Below the pieces are notes generated by a model, which was not told the origin of the DNA, ran no database searches, and worked only from the letters and a program-made list of their open reading frames with translations. 14,585 nt of DNA from Euperipatoides rowelli (lineage: Eukaryota > Onychophora > Udeonychophora > Euonychophora > Peripatopsidae). Within the stretch, counting starts at the first letter, position 1. Each line of letters begins with the position of its first letter. The stretch lies in assembly GCA_003024985.2 (NCBI GenBank), contig PXIH01S0000389.1; one strand, 5' to 3'. A program made the position numbers and the translations under genes. Shown here one piece after another: positions 1 through 11,100 of this stretch.

Positions 1-1907
1 GAATTCCTGACAGACAGGCAAAATATATCGAGTAAGTTGCTATACTCCATATTGAAAATTAATCTTGTGAGACATTAAATTATTTTAACTTNAAAAGTGA
101 CCTCTTTTGCCTTTTATTTAACCTATAATCTATAAAGCCTAACATCAAAAAATTAAGAAATATGACCTGAAATAGGGTTGGTATTTAAAGTTTGAAAAGC
201 AATGTTCACTTTGAGTGGCGTACAAAATAACTTACTGCCGAGTATCATATGCAATTGTTAATTTGCAACCATTAGAATCTTTTCACAGTACTATTCCTAA
301 CATTATGGAATACAGGAAGGGGGGGGGGTTTCAAAAGTCATTCCCTCATAATCTTTAAAAAATTCTTATCTAATAGATTTACACTGGGTATCAGTGATGC
401 TCAAATTGCCAGAAACCCAAATTACTTTTATGCAGAAAAAGGCACCTCAGTTGGAGTTCAAACTTGGTAAATTTTTCCAAACATTACGGGGCATCACCAT
501 ATTGGGATTGTTAGGTTTCTTTAAGGTTACATTTCCAGACATTGGGCGAAACCATGATCAAAGGCAAAACTCTCAAAGACATACAAGGATAAAGCCAAGC
601 CTATTAAATGCTAATCCTTGATGGTAGAGTGTAGACTGTCTCCGAAGACATGTTGGACAAAAACTAATAGGCGATGTGGAATTCAAGTGTCTATTAAATT
701 ATAACACTTGCCTACATTTTTGCCACAAACCATAACTCAAATGATTTTTCCGAATGAGAAAGACTGATGTAACAGATATTCACATTAAGTTCTGAATAGC
801 TATTTTAATTCAGTGTAATGAATTTAAAGTAAGTTTTACTTTATTATTTATCCAATTTCATAAATTGTTTATATATTGAAGTATAAAAACCTTGACATAC
901 AACTTATGTAATCGGACTATTGAAATAGTAATTATTTCACATGCCTTAGGATTTTAGCTCATTGTACTTAGTCACTTGTGCCATTGGTAATATTAAAATA
1001 GGATGCCGAATGTAGTCCAATTGAGAAACAATTTAGCAGTTATTTTTTATTAGTAACATTTTAATGTCTTAATTTTTCATATTTGCATACTATGCAATTA
1101 AAGTTGTTCGGCATTTAGCTTTTTTAATGAACTGTCCCATCTTATGTAAGTAAGTAGTTAATTCATATAAATGAGTCTAGACCTTACCCAATTATTGGGA
1201 TTTGGCTATTCAGATATTTGACAGGAAAATGTTTACTATAATTACTTGCTATGAAAATGTTAAATGCAATGGTTTTATTAACTTTATATAACAGTGGCGC
1301 ACAGCCTCAGGCCCTTGGACAACATGTGGCCGATCACTCCATACTATGTGGCCCAGGAGAGGGATTAAGAAGTTTGGTTTTAGATCCAAAAAAATAAGAC
1401 TAAATTTATTCATTGCTTATCTTCCACTGAAATAGCAAGAAAAAGTTTACCATGGCATGCACCATTATTGACTTATTAAAAGAAAAAAATATGAATTGAA
1501 ATAAAGATGAATTTTTAGATCTTCTGAAGAACAAGTTCACTTACAAATGTACAGTATCAGTTTGAAATATAAACATGGATTAAAAATTGATTTTTAATAC
1601 ATAAAAATCATGATCATGTGACTAGAAGTTGTCTGGTTATAAAAATTGTGATTTGTGGTCCATGAATAAACAGACGTTTATTAAATCACAACTTTTAAGT
1701 TGGTGAAAAAAATCTCACCATCTCGTAGTCAAACTGACCTTACGGGATAGTTCTATAAGGTGTGCACAATCTAGTATGTTTAACCTAATTTGGCTACATC
1801 TTACAGGAAATGTGAATGACTGCAGAATATTCAAGGTTGGCCGGAGATGATTATAGTTTAAAAAGAACTAGATACAAAGTATTTTTTTTTTTTTAAAAAA
1901 ATCTTAC
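1..1907. other. Downstream intron or flank without a supported exon
   Basis: The stretch begins with the EcoRI hexamer GAATTC and has an undetermined base at 92. It should contain, or lead to, the next exon of the minus-strand gene, which must start in phase 1, but I found no convincing acceptor-frame-donor set. It holds a 10-G run at 319-328, a less AT-rich patch at about 390-640, and an isolated CAGTGGCGCA sequence near 1293 that resembles a hAT transposon end without a partner. T-rich sequence at 1881-1894 lies just inside the intron beyond the last exon. Confidence 0.6.
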
Positions 1908-2123
1908 CTTTTATATTAATGTCATTAAGTTTTCCAACTAAATTGATGGTGCCAACATCTAAATTAGCCAGGAATTTTTGCGATGAAGTGAATGTTTGAT
2001 CACCATCATACTTCAGAGTCTTTTCATATAAATTGTTAATGTTTACTCCATCTATACCATTTCGGCTTTGAATGAAATTAGAAATTACATCGCCAAGAAT
2101 CTTATTTGTAAAAATCTTTTTAC
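1908..2123 (-). CDS. Exon: Gly/Asn/Asp-rich repeat module (last visible)
   Basis: This 216-nt exon is phase 1 at both ends (acceptor atcaacag, donor aaag/gtaaga) and encodes residues 261-332. It opens G-K-K-I-F-T, continues through N-G-I-D-G-V-N-I-N-N-L-Y and T-L-K-Y-D-G-D-Q-T-F-T, then K-F-L-A-N-L, and ends L-N-D-I-N-I-K before a split Gly. Two half-repeats are visible: G-x-K-x-F followed by G-V-N-I, and Q-T-F-T-x-x-x-K-F followed by L-N-D-I-N-I. From memory, similar G-x-x-x-F and G-(V/I)-(N/D)-(I/L) repeats occur in large invertebrate extracellular proteins, but I cannot name a family. The coding sequence must continue to the left of 1908, and I could not place the next exon in the window. 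Confidence 0.78.
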
Positions 2124-5100
2124 CTGTTGATAAAAAAAGTGAAATTTGTTTAAGATAGTGGGGATCTTAACAAAAACAAAAAAAAATTGGCTTTTAAATT
2201 GATGTTTATGGATAATTTAGATACTTTTTTTGGGAAAAATTGTAGGTTTCCAGGGATACAACACTATTACTGAAATATAAAATCTTAGAATTTTGATTCT
2301 GCAATTTTAACTATTAGTATCAGCATCCATACAAATTGATGCATTGTTAAAATTAACTTATTAAAAATTAATTTACCAAGCATAACTGGATTTGACTAGT
2401 TGTCCTATTAGTATTATAAAATGACTAGTAGCAGATTATCCACTCGTGTAAGAGAGTTAGGAACCAGAATTCAGGTGGTGTAGTTAATGTTAGTTACAAT
2501 ATATTACTGTTATACTAAGATTAAAAGCATTGTCGTATTGGCTGAGAGGGGATTTAACAATATTGAGGGTGGGCTCACAAGATTTAGGGGAATAAAAAGT
2601 AGTAGTGGCATTTATGTTTTTATTTTACATGATATTCCATTTGATTGAAACATTTAGTTAATATTGTTCTTATAGGACCACCAATATATCACAAGATGTT
2701 CCAAGTCTTTCCCTCATTACAAAAATTTTAAACCATAACTAGCAGCCAAAAGTTTGTGGCAAAATGTAAAGGTGCATGCTACTATAGATGGTGCTGCAAT
2801 CACCAGAATCCAAAATGTCCGAGGGAAAAGGTATAGGTGTAACGTGGTTCCAAACTTGGCCAATTTTCAAGCAGGATGGTGTATGTGCAAGCACTACTGA
2901 GCTGCACTGCACTAGAATTAAAGTCTAGAGTGTTTTCCACTATATAAAAGGGTTAGATTTGACAGGAGCTGGATTATTGAACTAGTCTTTGTAACATTCT
3001 GTAAATACAATTAAACGAATGCAAAATCAGCTGCCACCGAACAGTTAGGGTTTATAAAATTGGCTTTAACTGAAAATTTGATTTATTAATATAGAGGGTG
3101 GTACACTAAGTTTGGGTTTTGCCAGGATCCAGATTGTGAGGCATAAAAAAAAAACATGTAGCATCTTTATAATTAGAGCTGCATGCACATGCTAATACAC
3201 TAACAAATAATAATGAACCCAAGAGAAGCCAGATAGCTTTATACTTTGTCTATGATCCACCACAGGTGATCAATCTGATAATGCAAGTAACTTAAGCTAA
3301 TATATTCACACTACATAAAAATTCAAAGACTTGCTTGGTAAAAAAATGTTCAAGTGACAGCCAATAGGATTTACCTGTGATAATAGCAGGTTGTGACTTG
3401 AAAACCACATCTTTCATATCATTTTGTAATCGGTCACTAGCAGCAAACAATAGTTTAAGTTTATTGTCTACATCATATTCACTTGGAAACAATCCAGATG
3501 ACAAAATCACCAAATCTTTTACAGTAAGTAGGTTATCCACGTACATTGAACCTAGCAATTAGAGAATTAATAATTACACCAACTATTTGTTTAAATTATT
3601 AAAAAATATTTCAGTAATTGTTTTTACCTTTGATAGTTACACCTCTTTTCAGAACTGTATTTGTAGACTTTCTAAGCACAAATTCCAGCCTATTTATTAC
3701 CTCCAATAGTCTTTCATTTTGATCAATCAGTTTCTTAGCCAAGTTTTCAATACACTGAACTAATTCATCTTGTTTTATCAATGCTACAAAAATACAAAAT
3801 TAGTAAAAAAATCATTGAAAAATGTCGTTGGAAGATGGGTACTTTTTCTTAAGCCTAACCCCATTGAAATAAGACTTCTAATGTAATGTACATTGGATTA
3901 ATAAATAATGTTTACATTCACATAGGACTAAATGAAATTGCTGTGAATTAATATATTAGTTCAGCCATATTACAAGCATTTTAGACAAAGCTCAAAGCCA
4001 TTTGAAAATCATGCCTACTAAGTGTATATGAAGAATATTACTGTATTGATTAAATGCTTTAATGCTATGGTTAGTTTAATACTACTATAATTTAAATGAA
4101 AAATAAACTATTTAGGGTAGTCTTTGCCATATGCAAAACAGGCTTGAATTTGAAACAGTCAAAAATTGGCTCATTGCTTTTAGTAATGAGTAGCCTGTAT
4201 GGTGGATGGTTGTTACAAGTATGAAATATTAAGGAATTATTGGACAGGTATGAGTGTAATTAATTCAAATCAACACTTCGATAAATAGTGTACAAATGAG
4301 CTGTACGCCCATTTATTCCCCCAAAAACATCCTATGTTTGTAACAAGATACATTGTATTTAAAATTATTTTTATAAAAAACCTATTTTTATTGTAATGTA
4401 AACTATTACCCGACCATCACTGTCGATATTTAGTGTCAAAGCTTATACTGTATATTGTAAAATGCTGACAATGTTAGACTAACAGTCAAAAGACAGGTAC
4501 ACATGGAAATCTAATGCAGTTCAGCCAATCGCAAGCTTCAAAACAAAAATGCAGATTATGGTAAGATTGACAACTTTTTTTTTTTGGGAGGGGCAGGGGT
4601 TGGAAAAAAGCTGGAACAAAGGAAAGAGATGAGTGGCCAAAAAGTCTGAATTCTTTCCTATAGCTTAACCAATGTTACAAAATATTAAAGCTTAACCATA
4701 TATAATGTCCCTGTCATCATCAGGCTGATTGACAGGACATTACATGTTTTCACACCTACTTACAATCTACGTCATCTGCATACAAACCCTCTAATATTAA
4801 AATGTTATGATCCTCTGGAAATGGTGTTTTTTTATTCTAATTTATTGGTTGATTTAAGGGGTAGCCTACTGGAGTTATTTCAAGATATAAATTTTCTTAA
4901 TATGGCATTTACCTGGCACTAGATACGAATGTTGTATTAAAACGAGGTGGCAGTTCTTTGAATTCAAATTATCTATTGAACGTGCTAATCAACTAATCAA
5001 TTAGCCAATGTTAATTTGTATGCATGCTTGTCCCAGTATAAAAGGAGGAGCGTTCAAACAAATGGTTGTCTTATGCTGCGTGTTAAAGCTGCTGCCCTCT

Positions 5101-8100
5101 AATGACCAGCTGTCTGTTACTGTACATTTTGCTGTAGTTAAAGGGTAGTGGCCCTCTAGAGTAGGGTTTCTTAACCTAAGAGTCGAGACCCAAAATTTGG
5201 TCACTTAGCAATTTCCTGGGTCGTGAAATATTTTCAACACAAAAAATATTTTATTATGGAAAAGTCATGGAAGTTGCGTTTAAATTAACAAAAATCAAAA
5301 AACGATTATTTCACCTTTAGATTATCACAAGGTTAGGGAATAGTGGATTTCGCACAGTTGGAGTTAGGGTTCAGGGTAACGGTAAGGTTAGGACTGTAAA
5401 TAAAAAAATTAAGGCTGCTATCCATATTGATCATGTGACTAAATGGGACTTAGGCCTTAGGCCTTAGTTTCTAGGCGCTCGTGTAAGGGAGTGTCGTTTT
5501 CTAGACAAATATTTTAGATGTACTTTGTTAGCCATTCTTTTTGGGTCGTTAAAACAAAACTATTATCCCAATCTGGGTCACGACTCAAAAGGTTAAGAAA
5601 CTCTGCTCGAGTTATGCTGCCTCCATCGTGCTATGAATACCGCAATTGTCAGTATGAGGCTTGTTTTCTTTTATATTATGTTGCTGAAATATAACCGATT
5701 AATAAACACTTATTTGTAACTGCCATATTTTGTTCGAGCCATTTTCTGGTGTTTTCACTTCACCTTCAAATCTGTCTTAGGGGGATGTGTTTTAGTGGCT
5801 CCAACGGGGGAACTTGAACTGGACATGGAAGGCATCCTGCCAGGCTTGGATATGGTGACTGCCGATTCTGCGCCTTAGCGATAAGAAAATCTTTCATGTT
5901 GCAGTTATTTTGTTGGCGCCGGGACATCTACTGCTCAGCTGGACAATTTTTTCCTTCTATGTGAAAAAGACAACTAGAGGACACTTAACGCATAATACTT
6001 CAAGGTATAACAATCGGATCAAGGAGGAACTTGGTCTAAATAACCAAAGACTGTGTGCGAATCACTAATCAATACCTATTTGGGTCAAACACTTGCTTCG
6101 CCCCCCCCCCCCCCCATGATGTGAGGTATGCAGGATCCACTAGGGACAGCAGTTGATATTCAGAAGTACACTGGATGGTAATGTGATGTATGTTTTTGCC
6201 AGATTATTAAGTCCTTAACTGGCAAAAATATACAAGTATGTTACTTAAACTGATTAGTTTTACAAGCCGAGTCTGCCAACAAAATTAGAGGTAGTGTGAT
6301 AACAGTTTTAGAAGGTTCTTTATAAAGAGGGGATGTTGCAGATAGTGATGATTGTGATGTTTAACTAAACTGTCAGCTAAAAGAGGCTATCTGCAACAAG
6401 CTCTGACAGTATTATATACAGTATAAAGCAAAGTTGTGAGTTTGCTAATCAGAACCATATGTCTAAACTTTATGAAATAAATAACTAAATAAAATTTTAA
6501 TGGCTGAGATTAAATTAAAGCATAAAAATAGTTAATATGGGGAAGGGGGGTGCTACCCTACTAGCCTAAGGCTTCACAAAAGACCTAACTTTTAGGTATA
6601 CAGTGCCAACTTTAGTATGTCGTGTGTGTAAGGGTCTGACTATATCAAATTGGTGTTGTAGAGTGTAATGCAGTTATTGCAGGCAGTAGTGATGTACCGT
6701 ACTGAATGCACAAGGATCTTGACAAATCTGCCGGTAATTATTGTTTAGCATGCAGTACAGTTGCACTATATACATTTTATATTATAGGGTTTTTATGCAG
6801 CTGGCATTCTAGGTTTGTAAGAAGTAGCCTGGTGTGAAAGCAGATGTCTTGTCAATCAGCATTTGATGACAGGCACATTACACATTGATTAGTAATATTG
6901 GACTTTCATTTAATAACTTATGGCATTTCTTATTAACTGGGATGTGGATTCTATGAACCAAATGGATAGTAAATTAGTTAAGAAAGTACTGGAGTACACA
7001 TTGTAGAGGTCTACCACTCAAATAATGATCTTAGAGATGATTTATTGTGGGAACACAGGACTATATAACATGCAACTTTGCCAATCTAAGCTACTGTATG
7101 TAAGTCTTGCATTGTTTGGTACCAAACTAACTTGTAGCAAAATCTTTCCTAGTAAGAAATGTCAGCATTGTTCAACTTGTTTTGTGTTGATACTTATGTA
7201 ATAAACCATATTTACTGTATATAAAAAGTGTTTCTGTTCATAGTGTCAAAGGCCCATAACTATATCTACCATAGGGCATTCTTCGGTTAAAATGTCATAG
7301 CCTAACACCTCAGAATTAATTGATCACAATTACTCGACGTCAATTTTAACCGCAATTACAAGTCAATTTTATGAAAGGATACTAACTAGATTGTTTGGTC
7401 CCTGCATTACTCATATGGTTATAAGTCAACTTGGTTTAACTAGTTCTAAAAGGGAGTGAGAATGTATTAAGGAACATGACAGGTACTAGGGTACTTTACA
7501 ATAGTTATATTGTCAATCTTACAAGCTTGATCCAGATACTTACTAGGCATATAAATAAACAAATCTAGATAGCTGTTGCACGGTACTATATATTACTTGT
7601 AGGTCAGTCAATTAGTCAAGTTTGATCCAGATAGCTCTTAGGATGAACTTTGAGAATTTTGTTGATAACCTCATGCAAAAGTTATTTTCTATAAAATTTT
7701 ACTCAAGTGTTTTAACTTGCTAATAAGGCTGTTGCATGATCAATATACTGATTAAGCTATTTGCTATCATCAGATAATCAGCCAGTTATGGTTCTAGATG
7801 AAAGCTTTCACAATCCATGTAATTCTTAATGATTTAATATGTTCAGACATTCATATACATTGCATTATTTACTGATGTAACCACATTAGTGAAATCTAAG
7901 CCATTTAAGTTATAAACAATAAATTACCTGGTGATAATACAGTATGTAGTATGATTTCGTACATAGCAGTACCATCGTCACTCGATGAATATGATAAAGC
8001 TGCATAAGAACTTCCTCTAATTGTGAATATATCCACACGAGTAGCTTCTGCATTTAACCCTTGAATACTGGATTTGATAAACTTTCCATATATGTTTTGT

Positions 8101-11100
8101 ATAAAAAATTGAGGACCATCCTGAAAAAATGTAAAATTTTAATGAAAAAAAAACTCCATTTAAGAATGCTATTTTAATTTTAGTACCAGTATTTATCATA
8201 GAGACAAAAATACAATATAATCTTTATAAAGATCATATTGTATTCTTTCCAAATAATACAGCAATTGATATAAAAAATGCAAAATGCTAACAAAGACATT
8301 TAAAGAAAGATGAGTTATTAAACAATAGTCTAGGTTTTGGCAATGGGCTACAAAAATTTAGAAAAATTACTATGGAAATTTACAATATTTTATACTTGCC
8401 TAAAGGGCAACCAGTATAACAGATGTAGCCAAGAAAAATTTAATAGATGAGTTTATTTAAGCACAAAGCAAAATTAGTTAAATAAGAGTTTTGAATAGTT
8501 AATTTTTTTACATAAATATTTAAAGTATGGAAATATGTTATGTTAATTCTAGAAATAATTACTGTAGGTAGTCTTGCTGGGCTTTAACTCTTTAAAATAT
8601 AGTTCCCCGCCAATAAAATTTAACAGCCCTGGGCAGACTAATTTTCGAACTCTGCTTGCCCTATTGTTATAATTACCGTCTGTACTATTACTTTCCTTGC
8701 CCTTTTTTTTCTACTTTATAATGCAAGTATACTAATTGATCGTATTCTAATCAACTTTTGTTAGTTTTACTTATCATTGACACTATTTCATAAGAAATTC
8801 AAAGATAAAAATATGTATCTAGGAAAATGATAGGAAAAACTATTAAAGATACAATCAATTTTAGGAATTCATACATAAAACAATTTTTATCTGATCAATG
8901 ACATAACAAAAAGGTAAAAATTGCAAGGGATTAGAAAATTTGGCTAACGAGACTCAGTTTTTAAATTATTTAAGCATTTAACTATGAAAGTAATTGATTT
9001 CCACTAATCTCTTACAATTTACAGATATGTTGAACAGTCAGAAAAAAAATTGTGACTACATGTCATACTAGAATGCTAATTGCTAATGTCATATGTACAA
9101 AAATGCTTAAAGGCTGAGTATAAATTATTCATGATGAATATTTAACTAAACGTATTAGAGTATAACTTACGGGAAGAATTCCTACAAGTAACATTTCTGC
9201 ATTTGGCATCAGTATAGAGCTCCATTGTATAGACTTTACTTGTAAATCTTGAAATTCTATAAACTGATCAGCTAAAAAAAAAAAGCAAGCTAATTTAAAT
9301 TATCAGTCTAATTGAGAATACATTTTATTCAGTGTTCTTAATATTAACTTTTTCTGAATTGATGCTATTAAGTGAAAATCCGTTAAAACACAGTTTGAAT
9401 TGAAGTGCAAATAGGTTAAAATATTGCCAGTCTTTTTTTTTGGTAGATAACTTCATTTACTGGTGTGTTAGTCTAGAGGGGTTATGACTAAAAATCAAAA
9501 TGGTCATGGTGTCAGATTGTCCCAAAAATCCATGTTAAGAAATGGGGCAGTAATGAAATATTAAATCAATCGACAATGAGGAAGGGGGGGAGTTGCAAAA
9601 AAAAAATCTAGTTGTAACAATAACACCTTGAGCCATTTTCTGCATAAGCTATTTTGGTGATTACAGCTTCACGGATTGATATAGTGCATATCTATTGGTA
9701 TCAATTTACAGTTTGTAGCAAAAATCAAGAGAATGTATTTTTTTTGATGATGATTTTTAAAAAATTTAAAAAAATAAAATAAAGAATTAAGTAATATATT
9801 TTATAAAATTGAAATAATTTTTACTTAATTTAAACTGTGAATGTCTTGGTTCAGGTAAAATGCAATATCACCACTTGAATTAATCAAAACCACATTTTCT
9901 AAAAAGTCCTACTTTTATTATCAGAAATGTAGCCTACCTGCATATGATTTATCAAAAGATTAATCAAATTTCACTCAGTTTGCAAAACACTGATATGTAT
10001 GAAGTAGACAGACTTTTCCTATTAAGATTTATAACATTTATGACAAGACATTAGCGAAGTTTAATGGAAGTTTGAAAGAAAAAAATTAATTCACTTTGTT
10101 ACAGATGCAGATGTTGACAAAATAACTAGTTTTTATAAAATACTGATTTAATAGTTACAAACTTCATAATGTATGGTATTTGCTATACAGATTAAAACAA
10201 TGTCGTTTTAGAGGTCTGAAAGTATCAGTGGGGCAAATGGTAGTAAAATTGTGGAGTGAGTAGGGATATTAGGGAAGTATGCAATATATTTTAAACTTTA
10301 ATGGATAAATTGGCAGGTGATGGAAACTATAATATAAAATAGAAAAATATTTTCCATGGTAATTACCTTGGAAGCTATCATGTTACTAATAAATTATAGG
10401 GTCAGGTGGGGTAAAATAAGCAAGTTGAGGTAAAATAGTAAATTAATTTCATTTCTAAAAATTATTTTTTGATTTATTTTAGATAATCAGATATGGCATT
10501 CTTTTTATTTATAAATTAAGAAATTTCTGCTAAACTGTTGTCCCTGGAAGTCATTTTGTTCTATCTTATGCTGTTTTTCATCTTTTTAGGTGTTTACTGT
10601 AATTTTTATAAATAAAACTTTAAGTAAAATACCATTTAGCCTTTAAAACTTGTAGAATACTGCTTTAGTAATAATATTTACTTTTACAAAAAACTAAAAA
10701 ATCAATAATTTATATAAGAAAAACTTATGTGGGGTAAAATAGTTATAGTAGGCCTATTAGGTCTAAAACTCATGGGAAATATGGTAAACATATCTTCAGA
10801 GCCAAATATGGATCAAAGATGACAATCGGCAATTCCATGAGTAGCCTAACAATCACATTTGAACAATAAATATAAAACAAAGAAATGCTCAACCAAAAGG
10901 AGAAAATAGAAGATAGAGGGAGCCTAGATAAAGATAGACAAAACCCTAACAAGGTGGGCAAACAAAATTAGTTTACTACAGTTAAAGATAAAAATAGCAA
11001 ATCATGGGGCAAGAACAAGCCATACAAGACTGGAAAGCTTTGGATAATGCAAAAAAAAAAAGGTCGACACAGAAGAAAATGCAAGAGAAGATTCAAGGGG

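Larger units (their letters stand above)
3784..7927 (-). other. 4.1-kb intron with mobile-element relics
   Basis: The intron separates the EAR exons from the coiled-coil exon. It contains two related hairpin repeats (4704-4741 and 6843-6879), a CCAAT/TATA-like pair at 5005-5044, a hAT-type MITE (5162-5605), an LTR- or PBS-like stretch to about 5930, a 15-C run (6101-6115), and a small inverted repeat at 6335-6345/6387-6397. I found no further exon, but short ones could be missed. Confidence 0.65.

Noticed and set aside
236-278. Strong donor-like sequence cggca/gtaagt on the minus strand near the left edge
   Set aside because: The only in-frame acceptor lacks a pyrimidine tract and the 40-odd nt exon shows no family features.
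394-621. 75-codon open frame on the plus strand
   Set aside because: It has no recognisable domain, no splice context fitting the neighbouring gene, and a length expected by chance.
1188-1248. Possible next exon on the minus strand (acceptor cattttcatag, donor ttgg/gtaagg)
   Set aside because: It is open in phase 1 but only 61 nt long, would end in phase 2, and lacks the Gly/Asn module pattern and terminal Gly junction of the previous exons.
1293-1310. CAGTGGCGCACAGCCTCAGG resembling a hAT transposon end
   Set aside because: No matching inverted end or target duplication was found nearby. It is too little to call an element.
2792-2932. 46-codon plus-strand stretch starting ATGGTGCTGCAA
   Set aside because: It is short, unrecognised, on the opposite strand within an intron, and has no splice-site or promoter support.
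3377-3562. 61-codon plus-strand frame opposite a coding exon
   Set aside because: It is the antisense shadow of the phase-matched minus-strand exon at 3551-3375.
5001-5204. 67-codon minus-strand frame across the MITE border
   Set aside because: It spans the transposon end and flanking repeat, with no domain and no phase-compatible splice sites.
8017-8199. 60-codon minus-strand frame overlapping the 8120-7928 exon
   Set aside because: It is in a different frame from the EAR reading and is a shadow.
8640-8660. TTCGAACTC resembling a tRNA T-loop
   Set aside because: No flanking stems, A-box or acceptor pairing could be built around it.
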